From Tigriopus japonicus (lineage: Eukaryota > Arthropoda > Copepoda > Harpacticoida > Harpacticidae): DNA of 64,000 nucleotides. The notes beneath the pieces are model-generated. The model worked only from the letters and a program-made list of their open reading frames with translations. It was not told the origin of the DNA and made no database searches. Below, one piece after another: positions 41,256 through 54,718 of this stretch. Position 1 is the stretch's first letter, and each line of letters opens with the position of its first letter. Position numbers and translations under genes: made by a program. The stretch spans positions 1,141,896 to 1,205,895 of the forward strand of contig JAAGOF010000071.1 of the NCBI GenBank assembly GCA_010645155.1. The letters are read 5' to 3'.

Positions 41256-44200
41256 ATGACTGTGGACAGCAATCGCAAAGTGTCGGATGCCGATCGGGCC
41301 GGGTTTGTGGCCAGAAGTCCCGAGGGACATGCGGCTCGATCCATGAGCATCAAAGGCCAAGAAGAGGTCTGGATCCAGATCCAGGCCAACACGTTCAAAA
41401 ACTGGGTGAATGTGAACCTCGCCGAGGCTGGAGTGCGACCCATTCAGAGCTTCCAGAGCGATTTTTCCGATGGAACAGTGTTGGTGGCGTTGGTGGAAAA
41501 ACTTCAGAAGAGACGATTACGTCATAACCAGAAGCCACAGAATCAACACCACGAATTGGAGAACATCTCCATCGCCTTGGATGCCATTCAAGAGGACGGC
41601 ATCAAACTTGTAAATATAGGTAGGCCTTCAAGCACCATTATTTTTCGAGGGTATGAAAATGCTTCACATACAAAGTACATGAGGGGGATGAACGACGAAC
41701 ACACCTGTTAAAAACTGGTGATGACTCAGCCGATCAAAAAAGCTATTTTGGGAGCGCTAGAACCTAAAAACTGCGTGAGAAAATTGGCAAGCTCAATCAA
41801 TTTTCAATAAAGCGTTCATAAGAGTGAGTTTGGCACCAATGCCCTTCTCTAATTCTCGACAGTTGAACCAATTTCGGCACAGATGGTTGTTCGAGATTGA
41901 ATTGAGCTGAACCTACAATGCATATGGACGTATTTAACAAACCAGAATGTGTTCTTGGCTCAAGTTTGAGGCAGGGCATGACATTTCCTGACATTTTTAA
42001 AGAATCCAGGCCCGATTTTTGTGTCAATTAAACCACTCATTTTCCTGCTTCGGCTTTTGAAAAACCAATCCCTGATCTTGTTCAACCGATCAAGAGCCAA
42101 TAAATCATTTTTCCCATCAAACCTCGACGAAAAACCGTTCGGTCGTGGTTTTGAGTTTTCACTGAAGGCATTTGGTTGGAAGAGTTTGCTTTATTAGCCA
42201 AATATGATTTAAAACTGGGGGCTTAGTGCTTCCAGGTGTTCAAAGTTAGATCCATTAGCAGGGGTTTGAATCCATCCCAAACCACATGGTTATTGACAAA
42301 ACCCGTGATTGCGCGGCAACGCCACCAAATTGGTTAAATTGAATTGTTTGCCAAGTGGACTTCAGCTCCAGTGAGCTCATTCATTGCCCGGAAGGCATTC
42401 AATCTACGACCATAAACCAATAAATCGGGCGAAACTTGGATAATGTTCGATGTTTCGTTGTTCGACAATTAGGGAGGAAAGTTTTCCAAAAAGTCGCCCT
42501 GAGGTTCAAAGGGGCAAAACCTTATGGGAAAGAAAGAAAACTTGAGTATTGTTCGGTATTATATACATTATTGGCACGTGGGCGAGAGATTTCCTGCTCA
42601 TTCTTGGACGCTTCTTGTCACATTTGGGAACTTTTTGAACCAGGATGAATGGTAGAAAATCCCGGGCTCTTTGAGGTCGTTTCGGATAACGGAAGTCCGA
42701 GTGTATCTTTAATGGCTTGCCCTCATGATCTCCTGTGTAGATAACTCGTCGATTTTTCTTTGAAATTGATCTCAATCGCAATTCCGACAGAAGCACATTG
42801 ATGCAGATTCAGTTGTACTTTCTAAGGAGAATATCATTTGTCCGCTAGGAGTTGTGAGCGTACACCTCAATATGGGTACCTACAAATATTGGAAGAAGGA
42901 TGGCAGATGGTTTTGTATGAGACAGCTAGAATTGGCAGTAGCCCTCATGGATTCAAACATGAAGCTTTAATGGGGTCGGAGATGCACAAGTGAGTTGAAT
43001 GATCTGAGCGACATGAATTTTATGGACCCACGGAGAGTAATCGCGATTGAGAAGACAAGAGCAGGAGAAATTCCTCCATGATTGGAGCGACGAAGGGAAC
43101 AAACCCCTCATTTGCATTTCTCAGAACTTCTTCCAAGTCATCTTTTGCATTTTGTCTTCTCAACACCACCATCATATATCTACTTATACATCTGTCTCTA
43201 TCCTAGAAGTTACGCATGTAGATGTAGTAGTAGTAGAACAGAACCACTACACTTTTCAAGTTGAACCGTGGAGGAATGAGTGCGAAGGAAGAACGGAAAT
43301 AATGAGATCACCGTGAATCACCATGAAATCCACTTCCAAATAAGGGTTTCCAAATGAGATCTATCATCATCTGAGGCCCCCAAACGGATCATTAGGAGCT
43401 TTGGAAACCCCTCTTAGAGAATAACTAGCTATCCCATAGTACTTGAAACCGACTGGGATGAATTGAGTGAATGTCGCTTTCCTCCAAGGGTGTTTGTTGT
43501 GCATACTCGTACGGGATCTACTTTGTATGTACTGTATATGTAGAGACTGAGTTATGGTGAATTGGAAAACCACTTCACTCTTTTGTCCCTCAAACGAGCC
43601 TGAACGACGATGATGATGTCCCTGGACAAGATGGCTAAACCAAGCATTCCCAACTACCAACATTCCCATGGCTCTTCCTTCGACTCCTCCGAGCGCTTTG
43701 ATGAACTTTGCAACTACTTGAATTGGATTTCATGGAATGCCTTGACAAACCAGGCTGCATTTGAACGCTCACATGTAGAGTATGCACGAACTACAATGGG
43801 AAAGATCTATTTTTTTCTTGCCGCGAATCCATCGAGTCAAGGAATTCACATGTGGTCAGTCCATTTACGAGGATAGCGAGAGGAGACATTTATCCCCGTT
43901 GTGGAGCGATTGCATCTAGTTATTATGTACAATGCCCTTACTTGCATGCGTGAGACTTGGCCATTTGAGAAAAATTTCCAGTGGCTTCCGTGTCAAAAAA
44001 ATGCAAATCCCTCACCTTCAGCATCTGAAGAATGGAGGATGTGCCTGGAGTTTGTGGCTCATTGTTGGAACATAATTGGCTGCATGAATTTTTTGCTTGC
44101 CTGGCAATGGAGCGCCCAATTATTGGCATCACGGCTTATTCGAAACGAGACAATACATTTTCAATAAAATGGATAACTGTATGTACATAATGATGAAGTA

Positions 44201-47200
44201 TGTAGCATCTACCGAGAGCTCTAGCTCTAGCTCTGCAAATCAATTGAGGCCGTAATAGCGGGGGTTGACATGCAAATTGCTCCGGAAACAGTGATAAACA
44301 TGAATCCGTCGGTAGGTCAATACGTCGATTGTCAAAAGAACACATTCCTAAGCCGTTGAGCAGGTTTTTTTTGCAAGCACAAATCTCTCACTGGTGATTT
44401 ACGTACAGCAATGCCCAAGCGTTGTTCAGGATGGCGCCAGGAATCTCACTTCGGATTGATCAGTTTTAATCAAAGGTGTTCGTTAATCCTCTGTAGACTT
44501 TAGTCATCCAAGGACCTTCTTGAAACAGGATGACTGAATACTTTGGAAGGAAATTGTGGCGTTGACGGCTCGATTGGAGCCTGAGTCAGAGGGGTATTTG
44601 GTTTTTAATTTGGCACGTACAAACAAGTGGAGATGGATGTTGGGTCTAGCCCATCAGTGACGTAGTCTCCGGTCGGTGAGAGGTTAACAATGTCATGTTC
44701 TTCATGAATGTTTTATTGAACTGCGGATGAAGTGGTAGAGACACACACTGTACTCTGACTTTGTGAGGAGAAGAAGGCCTCATATTGCCACCTATTGGTC
44801 TAGTAACCAGGGTTTTAGTCTGTTACTACTTACGCCTTTTCAAGGACTACTTTACTTCCCTGGACGATCAGCCCCTTTAAAAAGGAAGATTCAAGTTTTT
44901 CTAAGTACATTCGACAGGACTTTGAAAACAAGATTTATAGCTTATTATACATAGAGTCGCCCTGATAAACATATTTTTTTGTTTTTTTTTTCTTTTTGGT
45001 CAGGCAAAAATGAAACTTGTTTTTCAAAATATTTTTTTTTGTGCGAGGGGCCCTTAAGAAAAAAGACCAAAGATGTGAAACATTTTCAAGGCTATATTCC
45101 AACTGATTTTACCCAAAAGAAGCATTTTTTTTTCTCGACATCAATCCATCCATTTGAAGCTATCAAAATTCGTCGTTTCTTTTATTCTGCTGGAAACATA
45201 TGTTCCCAATTGACTTCTCGTCCAGAACATCCCGTTGTCTCCCCATGTCTTTTAGTAAAGCACCGTATTTTATTTCATGTCCCGATGTTTGAGTGTTATG
45301 CGTGTGTGTGTGTGTTATGGTATGTGTGCGGCGATCTCACTCTATGGGAGCGCACACACACACACATACACACTGCATAGCAGATGCTTCCGACAAAGCT
45401 TGAGTTTGTCAGCTTTAGAAAAGTCCCGTTGGGCAACTTTTGAGTATTTCCGGGATCTTTGTCTGAGCACACCAAGGTGGCATCATCGTCATCATCTTTG
45501 AGACCTCACGGATCTAATTTCCGCACAAAAGCAGCGGCAGCTCAGATATTAAAATGAAGCCACATTGTTGTTTGCTTTGAGCATGAATCCCCCCCTCCCT
45601 ATCTCCTTCTGTCTTTGGGCCTTGCCCCTGCTCTTTTCGTATGAAATGTAGCCAAATGATCTGGTGTGTCATTAGAAGAGTCTTGGGAAGCTAATTATCC
45701 GGGATCGGACGTCCTCACAGACCAGAAAAAAGAGATGCAACAACCTCCCCCCTTCTCCTCAATGGGTTTGAAGATTGGAATGCTGATCCTGTGTTGATAC
45801 CCGCTCTGCATGTCCCCCATAGAATGAAGGGCCAACGAACCACGAATAAAGCCAAGGACCAACGTCCTTGAAACAGGTTGACGACCGTCCGTTCGTTCTT
45901 CAGCCACACTTTTCATCTCTCTTTCTTTCGTTCGTTTTCTTTCTCGCTCTCTTTTTCACTCTGTCTGTTCCGTCGGTTTAGCCTGACATTTCCTGTTGGT
46001 TCTTCTTGTGCTCAACCATCGAGGCAAATGGACAAATCAGACCCAAATCGTGAAGTAGACCAGACATCTCTGGTTGAGCCAAGATGAACTTGAAGGGAAC
46101 TAACGAGCTTTTACACACCTTGTTTACGAGCAAGAGGAGAAGGACTCTATTCCATGTGTGAACGAACAAATGTGAGTTGTCATTCGAGGAGGATTTGGAG
46201 CCAAGAAGGTCTTCAAAATCCCCATCCAATGTTTTTAAAGCAACCATACAAGTACTGTAAACCTTTTTCATCCCGGCATGGACTCGTTTTGGGGGGGGAT
46301 GTCCTTGGGGTCAATCAGGGCAATCAAGAGATTTTTTAGGACCTCTGCCTGAAAATCATTAATGAAATCGCGGCTCTTCCTGTTTAAGATGAGATGTGAT
46401 TAATGGACCAAAAAATGTCTTCCCCCCTCGCTTGTAGTCTCTCCGTTAACGAAATAACTCACAAGTTAAGGTCAACGAAAAATTGTCACCGAAATTTATG
46501 AGGTATACCTAGCATCTAAATGCATTTTGCCATTTTGCCCAGGCCCATTGAGTCATCTCAGGGTCAAAAGTCTTCAAAGAACCTCTGAAGACTCAAGAGC
46601 TCTGGTAGGCTTCAGCATACTTCTTCGTGGGTCAGATTTGATTATTGTCACCCGATTTGGCCTCTTTCAAAAGGTTGTCATGGGCTCAATCTTCATCTCA
46701 ATTCCGTAAAATGATCTTGATTTTCATTCTCAAACCCAGTTTCATGTCCATTCGTTGGCACGTCCGCCAACCAAGGTCGACATGCCTCAGTCCAAAAAAC
46801 TGGATCTGGCCACTCACAAAATATGCCTAAAATGATTTCTATTTATTCTTTGAGCTTCGACATTTTTGACAGCATAAAATGTCTGTCTACTCAGATCAAT
46901 CATGACTCTGGCAATAATTCAAATACCTGACTCTCAAAGCCCATGTTTTACTTCTGATTCCAAGTGAGGGTCTAATCTGAACCAGGATATGGTATTTCTG
47001 GAAGGACTTGCAAATCTTCGTTGGTATTATGGCTCATGAATAGCAACGAGATTCCTGACGCAATAATGTTGTTATCAGCTCATTACGTCGTTGCGGTATT
47101 AACCACTCAAAGGAAACACCGAGAAAAAAGCAAGAAAAGCTAAAATATTTTTTTGTCTTTTATGTTGAGCTATTCTTTATTTTTGGGGTGTTGGTTGTAG

Positions 47201-50200
47201 ATCTATTACTATTGCTACAAGGAATACGATTCCCTGTAAACAAATCATAAATACGATTTATACAATTCAAATTTATACTAAATTTGGTGTATCAACTAAT
47301 TACTATTGGCAGATCTGTACGACCCCTGAATAATGGGATATATAAAAGTTATCTAACCCTGCATTAAAAGCTGTTGGAGGATCAGCTCCTACATTTGACT
47401 TTTAATTCGTATTGATATCTGCTTAAGGTTCTGGAGGGTGGGCAAGTTGGATGCAATTCTACCTTTCTTGAACTGAGCACACATGGTTAGGCTTTTTATG
47501 ATCAGGAAATCCATTAGACCACTCTGTTCTTCTTGTGCTCTTGGGTGGATGACGGTTGGTTGGTTGGTTGGTACTCAGCATAGCATTGAGCACCACCACT
47601 TGAGTCTGAATTCTTGAGCTCGAGCATTTATCTTTCGCATGAAGTGAGTATCGTAAATAACATCATGAAATCGACATGTCTTGAATCTTTTTGTAGAGGA
47701 GGGGAACAACATTTATGCATGCATGCATGCATGCACACATCTATTTATTCGTAGTTTCATATGAAAACGTCGTCTCAGGCGATTTCCATTTCCTCCATCT
47801 TCATAATGTCCTATCTAGAAATGTCTTCTACACTTTCAATTTTGAAGTAATACAACAAGTAAGGAACAGTGAGATAATAGATAGCAGACCATGTGTGTGA
47901 GGCTTATTTTAGAACAATGAACTCTCTGGAGAGTAAACAACAATAAAAGAAGTAAGATTTACCAACAAGCACATCTGTTACACAATATGAGTTACGAAAC
48001 ATCCACTAAACGAGATTTTGGCAAGCAATTCAAGCATTCATAATATAGTTCATAGTTCATCTGCTGATGACTGATAGCAAGTTTGCTGTCTTAAGCGAAT
48101 GGAAATGCAATCGACCAATGTATCATCACACTTTTCTGTTTACCTTCCTTCAGTCATCACTCAGCAAACAGTGTCTCGAACTGATTTCCGTTGAGTCACC
48201 CTTTGTTGCTAATTAAACTATGGCAAGAGACTATATAACTGTTCCTCAAAATGCGTCTTTCGGCTTTTTTTCACCTTATTGAAACTTTTAAATTGTTTTT
48301 AGAACGTGAAACTTGAGCGTGAAATTTCTCATCCAGAGAATCTAGAGGTCCTTACTAGTCCTGAAACCATATGCTCGAAATGGGAGTCTTCTTTTAAATG
48401 AACTCATAAGAGTTGGTGGCAATCTCTGTGTTACGTATGAGCTGAATGTACGAACTAAGAACACACTAAATGGATGCCTGTTCAATGAGTGCCAGTGCTT
48501 TATCAAGACAAAAGAGGAGGGTGCAAGAAATCGTGACAGCATTAAATGCCTTAGATGACTAATTGTTGTTCTCAAATGCGACAAGGATCCTCGTTCCTCA
48601 ATGAAGGGGGAGCCCCAAATAAGGAAGTGGTTAAGGAGAGCGTGTGTTTTTCGTGCACACTCAGAAAGAACTTCACAGCTTGTCAACACATTAATCTTTA
48701 AATGCTATCAGATTGCCATCTCACAATTGGAGGCTTCTAAATCTGCCACAAAAATCGAGCCGTTCTCCGAAACCAATTTGAACAAAGCGACCTCCCGATC
48801 TACTCATGTCTCTAAAAATAAGTCTACCGACGAGTCTGGCAGGGATGATATCAGGTGTCTTTTGATAATGACAAGACTTGTACTCAATGGTAACAATGCC
48901 CGTTTAAAATCGGATATAGGTCTTTGGAGTGTAATGCGAGAAGTCTCAGGGTTGTGGGACAGTAAAAAAAACGAGCCAATTGTCCTCAAAATATTTCCTT
49001 TATTTTAAGTTCTTCAGAGTGGTATTGACCATTGTATGAAACCGAAAAACATCGAGTCAGACAATGTGTGGCAAAATCCTATATGGTATGCAATGCATTT
49101 GCAATTGGACTTGTTAACCCAATGTTGTACCTTCATATCTACTAAGATCTCCATCGTTCATCCAATTAGCACAAGCCTGAGAGAAATGGTCACACACGTG
49201 GCTAACAACAATAAGGTATGTTCCCCCTGGAATACGAAAACAATGCTCCTTGTATTTGATTCCATGTCTCGGTGTTAACACCATTGTCATTCAAATGTGG
49301 ATTCATTGGTGTCTCTTCCATTCATTGGGTTCCAAATATATCGTCTTCGTCATGAATGCCTCCATCCATCCATCCATCCATCCAAATAGTCTCCACACCA
49401 AGATCTGCGGCAACCCTCGTGTTGTGTGTTCCTCATTCGATGGTGGTCTCTTTCTCCTCCTCGAGATTTCTTCTCGAGACAGGCCCCCTCCAAAGACTTT
49501 TTCATGCTTGACATGACCAGTCCATCAATGGGCTGTCAATTCGTATTTTTTCATATGCATGATGAAGGCTAAGTCGAGCTTGTCCATCTCAATTCTCTCT
49601 GGAAAGGAGCATAACTTGACTTGCGTCTACTACAGTACTCCTACTTGTATTATGTACAGAGCGGGTCTGGCCAAGAAGAGGAATCAATCAAAGATGAGAG
49701 CCATTCAACTCGAGATCCTTGGGTATTAAGAAAAAGAAGAAAATCAATACCCGCCAAAGGCCACCGAGAAGACATCCTTACATCTTTGATCAGTCGGAAA
49801 CTATTGGCCCTTCATGGCAACCAGACCAAGTTTGGGGCTCCAATCTGATGGAAGCTTTCTGCGGACGATCCCACTCGGATCTTATTTTGAACATGTGTAA
49901 AGCTTATTTTGGGACATTCCTTTCTTCTACCTTCGAACGAAAGGACGTAGGTGGATCAATCCCTAAGTTTGTATGTAGGATGACAGTCTGTTTGTGTTGG
50001 TCGTACCGAGAACTTGGACGTACACATCGAACCGACGAAGCAGCCAAAATTTGAGGGAATTGATGATGATGTTGGCAATTCCAAACCACTTCACAACCGG
50101 CAGGGTCTAAGCTTTGTGCGGAATTTGTCTCAAACGACCCCACTCAAAACTCAAAAGCGTCAATTTTTATAAAAAGTAATGTGATAGCTGGCATTGCTCC

Positions 50201-53200
50201 CCACTTTTTGCACAGAGAAAGAGAGAGAGAGAGAGACAAATGGAAATGCATACTGTTGTGATCCAAATATGGTGCGCATCCTTGAAGTTCCACTTTTCAT
50301 TCCTGGATTGTATTCTGATCAAAATCTCAGCCAAATTCAGCCAGGGTTTGCTGGCCATGAGTTAAGAGGGCTCGGGATAACTTCTTGCTCGTAGAATGAT
50401 GTTCAGTATTGCTCGCTAGTTCGCTGATTATCTGGTGGCCGATAGCCATCTTAATTGCAGGAAAAATGCTTGCTTCGAGTCCAGAAGACTGTCAAGGACA
50501 TCATAATGTGAGGGAGGTGTTAAGTTGGTTAAACCAATTACCTCAACGAGAAACCCCGGAAGGGCGTTTATGCTTTTTGCCCTTTTGGAGCAGGTCTTTT
50601 AGGACTCGATGAGAAAGATTTAACTCGAATTTGCAAAAAAAGAGAGATAATTTAACCTTTCTTTTGGTATTGTAAATCATCAACGCATGTAGATTGATAT
50701 CTTCCGGCAATATTTGGTCACTTGGTTTGATGCTTCAGCCAATCGGAGTCGAGAATTCCGTTCGAAACGGAAGGTTATTGGTTGAAAGTTGGGCTCGAGC
50801 GGTTACATTATGCTACGGAAAAGCCACGAAAATATCAGCTATTGTGTTCTTGATGACGAATGAAGATCAAGATAAGATGTCTTTGGACCAATATCTGAAT
50901 GACAACTGAAAAATGAGGACCGTGACAATGAGAGAAATGAAATTGTGCTGATGTTGGGGAAACGCTGTTTCCATGTTGAAACACATGTTGATAACTACTG
51001 CTCCTTGAGAAGGAGTCAGTTTAAATACAATGAGAAACACATGGAATGGGTATGAAAAAGGGATAAAGTCCATTCAGGACATTTTTAGACCAACGAGAGA
51101 AGTAGTTACCGTCGTAATCACTTGTAAATACTGAGTTGAGAATGGCAGATGGTGACAGAAACGTTTCAGAATTTGATTCCGAGGAACTTGAGTTTTACTA
51201 AGTGGAAATGTTTGCAAATCTATTATGAAAACATTCCAACAAGTGGAGAAAATCCGTGACTCAAATTTCAGTGGGAAATTGAAACTTAACCTCAATAATA
51301 GCTGATTCTAGATTGAAAAGACAGCTCCTTTCACCACAAAGAATGGCTTTTAGTCTACCATATTTGATTTGAGACGTGTCAATAAGTGGTAAAGAGACAC
51401 CTAGGAAAGTTAGGATATGTTATTTGATCAATAAAATATGACTTAAAAAAATGTTTTGTCAAAGATTCGGCATATCAGAGAAAGGTGGAATTGTTTGAAC
51501 CATTTTCAGGTTTGCTATCATCTGCATGTTTTTGTCATAACATATCTTACAAATTTCTAGTTGCTCTCCATATTACAAAGAACACCATCGTTTATTCGGG
51601 ATGTTCTAGATTAAATTTGATTGTTCCTTTCAAAAGGAAAGCTAAAGAAATGTCACGAAATTGGTGGTGTTTTTGCACAACTTTTTCAAGAAACGATAGC
51701 TTTGTTTACTTTCAAAAACGTGGGAACTGCTTGGAAATTTTCCATTTACGATATCAACTTAGTGTTGAACTAGAATAGGCTACTTCTTGCCCAATCGTTC
51801 TTATTTGATTCCTTCCTGGATTCTGAAGTCGATTGATCGATGTGGAAAAAAGTAGGCTCGACCCCACAAAAACATGACTGTCGGCTAAGATTTTGTTTCG
51901 AAGGCATTCGAATCAGATTTCAAGGAGTTTAATCATTCAATGTTCATCGAAGAGTTCCGTTTTCCTAATTTTTCAAAGAGGTTAAGTTCTTATTTTTTCA
52001 ATCACAAGTATTGACAATCTAATCTTGCACATTACATGCTTCAAAATCAAAATTTCTCTTTGGTAAGCTAATACAAAAAAACCCTTTGTGCATTCAGATT
52101 CATGGTCAGTGACCAATCCATTTCTTGCACTCGTAATGGGGAGTGACTAATGAAACACATTCTTGGCCTGTTAGCCTCAAGAAAAGCCATCTGGATGTTG
52201 GAAAGAAGGGCCCAACGGATGGACGGGAAGATGTGTCATCATTAGGCCAATATATACATAGTAGATGATACATACATATCCATACATCCCAAGCAAGATG
52301 CTCTTCAGAGAGAAAGAGAGAGGCGAGCACACAAACACACGTAGATACATCATCTGACCATTTATCAAAACCACCCTCCTTTTTTTCTTCCTAACATATC
52401 CAGATAACCAAAAGCCCGCTGAATAACTGCCGTGTATTTTGGAGGATCTTCCACTTGAATCTGATTCTCATGGATTTGACCAGGGCACAATAGAAAGGCC
52501 GGATTACATTTTGGGGGCCTTTGAAATAGCATTGACCCACATTTTCGTCTGGGGTTCTTAGCTTAGAGTCTCGGAACTTTTGTACGTTGTGGTGTATTGT
52601 ACATGTAATATGTGTGTGCCTTAGATTCTGGTTCTTGGATTACCATGAATGGGGAAGGGGATTTTGAACCTTGGCCTGAAATTCACATTCGACTGAAATG
52701 CTGTCCACTTCGTCTTTTCAGGAAACACGGACATTAACAATGGAAATCTCAAATTGATCCTGGGATTGATATGGTCCTTAATTGCCCATTATCAATTAGG
52801 AGCCTCCAATTTTCCACCAAAGAAGCTCATGCTCTCATGGCTGAAGGTACAAGCGAACAAAAAATTGATAAAGTCTCTAAATATTCATGTCATGTTTTCA
52901 TTCTTTAGGCCGTTCTACCTGATTGCAACATCAGGAACTTCACCAACGATTGGAACAATGGCATTTATTTGAGTGCCTTATTGGACTACTGCCAACCAGG
53001 ATTAATCCCACACTGGCGGAAACTGAATCCAAACAATGGGTAAGTAAGAGCTAAGAAAAAGTCAATGATATCCTGTCATGGTTCAAGAATAGGTAGCCGG
53101 TTCAAGCCTGAAGTGGGAAGGGTGGCGTTTATTATACTCCTTGATGAATTGAATGTCCATGCAAAATTCTAGAAGCATCTCGAGATCTTTGTTCTCTCAT

Positions 53201-54718
53201 GGAAAAAGTTGCCTCCCAAGTTTGCAATCTGCACTTGGGTCACCTTTTCGGGTAGGGAATGAACATTCGTATCATCCTTGAGTGAATGTTTTCTAGCGTG
53301 GAAAGGAGTGGGTTTTGGTTTTCCTGTTGGTTCTTTCCGCTACCGGGTGCGCGAGAAGAAAGGGAGAATTTGAAGAGGAGGAGGGTGGCGAATTCAAGGA
53401 CAATTGTTTTAACCTCCAAAGAACCCACCAATTCGTTTTTACGCCTAACGTTGAAGCAGCTGCGATGATTAGGATACATTTGTATGTTCTTGCTCATTAA
53501 CATGCCACAGATTGAATTAACACCAAATTTTGTTATCTGAAAGATTGAATCAGGAGCTCTTAACAATACTGAAATTGTGGCGAAACGTATTTCTTTTAAG
53601 CATTTCACTCTGCTTTAGAACTACTTTCTTGGGATGGGTTGGGTTCTTTTGGGCTTATTCTGTCCAAGAAAACTCAAAGAAAGTGACTTGTTGATGGTGT
53701 TTTGTGAATTAATTGCATGATCCGAAAATTACACCAAGTTACTTGACAAATCAATGTTTCTATCTTTATCTAACATGTTATTTGTTTCAAATGCTTTTGA
53801 AGGACACAAATAAAAGAGTCTTGAATATTTCACAAAAAACACTTTAACGTCCTGTGAAAAATAATCTCATTCCATGTTCCAAATACCGGACCCTGTAACA
53901 CAAATTCACCTGTTCCAAGAAGGAAAGAAAGAAAGACAAAAGATGAACTCTGCCTCCTCACTTTATTGTTTAGTGCGTGCTCGGACTATTAAGGGAGGAA
54001 ATAAAGTTGCGAAATTGAGTCTCTGTTGTCTGAAATGAAGGTTATAAAGAAAAAGGGATGAGCCTGGCCTTGAGCCTTGCCTTCATTCAGTCGGAAGCTA
54101 CATATGAACTCGTATATCTTTCCAGCCCCGAGAATTGCAAACGTGCCATGGAACTGGCCCAAAGGAGCTTCAACATTCCGTCGGTCTTGGAACCGGAATA
54201 CTTGGCCTCACCGCATTTAGACGAACTCTCGGGAATGACTTACTTATCCTACTTCATGAAGGAGGAAGACAGTCCCGGATACTATGCCACTCTAGATTGG
54301 GTTAAAAGTCAGATTCCAACCCAGAGGATCAACAACTTTAGAGTAAAGTGCCAGACAGCCCATTTCATCCCCTTTCAAGTTATTCATTCCCATGTCCTCT
54401 CTCTGATTTTAGACTGATTGGAACGACGGTTTGGCGGCGGCTGCTTTGGTGAAGGCCAAAGGAGGACCAGTGCCTGGGTTCCACGACATGGATAATCATC
54501 CCGAGAACTGGGTATCGAACTTAGAGGTGTCACTGAAAGGTGGCAAGAAAGTGGGCGTGACTCCGGTGATGGATGCCCGAGATATGGCCAGCCCTAATGT
54601 GGAATATCTCGGAGTCATGTCTTGGGTGGCTCAGTTCCAATGGATCAATGACCGAGTCGCACCCGGTGATCGACTGGAAATCCAATGTGCGACTAAGAAA
54701 GTCCGCCAGGACGAAGAG
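41256..54718 (+). CDS. jbug: jbug exons 1-5: three CH actin-binding domains
   Basis: After a 35-residue lead, CH1 starts at EEVWIQIQANTFKNWVN (about residue 36) and crosses the exon 1/2 junction at VNIGNTDINNGN. CH2 follows from about residue 155 (LMLSWLKAVLPD, WNNGIYLSALLD). It continues through ENCKRAMELAQ to LSGMTYLSYF. CH3 starts near 268 (ATLDWVKSQIP) and includes RTDWNDGLAAAALV and VEYLGVMSWVAQF. The exon 4 start at 54126 is chosen because the acceptor CTTTCCAG there restores phase after exon 3. The in-frame ATG at 54058 is inside the intron. Confidence 0.88.

Larger units (their letters stand above)
41620..52721 (+). other. jbug: Intron 1 of jitterbug (11.1 kb)
   Basis: This holds no recognisable coding exon. 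Contents seen: a LINE tail (47190-47395), a (TG)n/(CA)n inverted pair (45302-45374), GCAT (47715-47735), GGTT (about 47556-47572) and CCAT (about 49362-49384) microsatellites, and otherwise unique-looking sequence. Long first introns often carry regulatory sites or alternative first exons. None is demonstrable here. Confidence 0.6.

Noticed and set aside
45918..46087. Alternative first exon of jbug inside intron 1
   Set aside because: The open stretch after a pyrimidine run has no domain, start context or matching donor phase.
54058..54125. Alternative start or exon extension of jbug at ATG 54058
   Set aside because: The phase from exon 3 is satisfied only by the acceptor before 54126, and the result is a continuous CH2 sequence.
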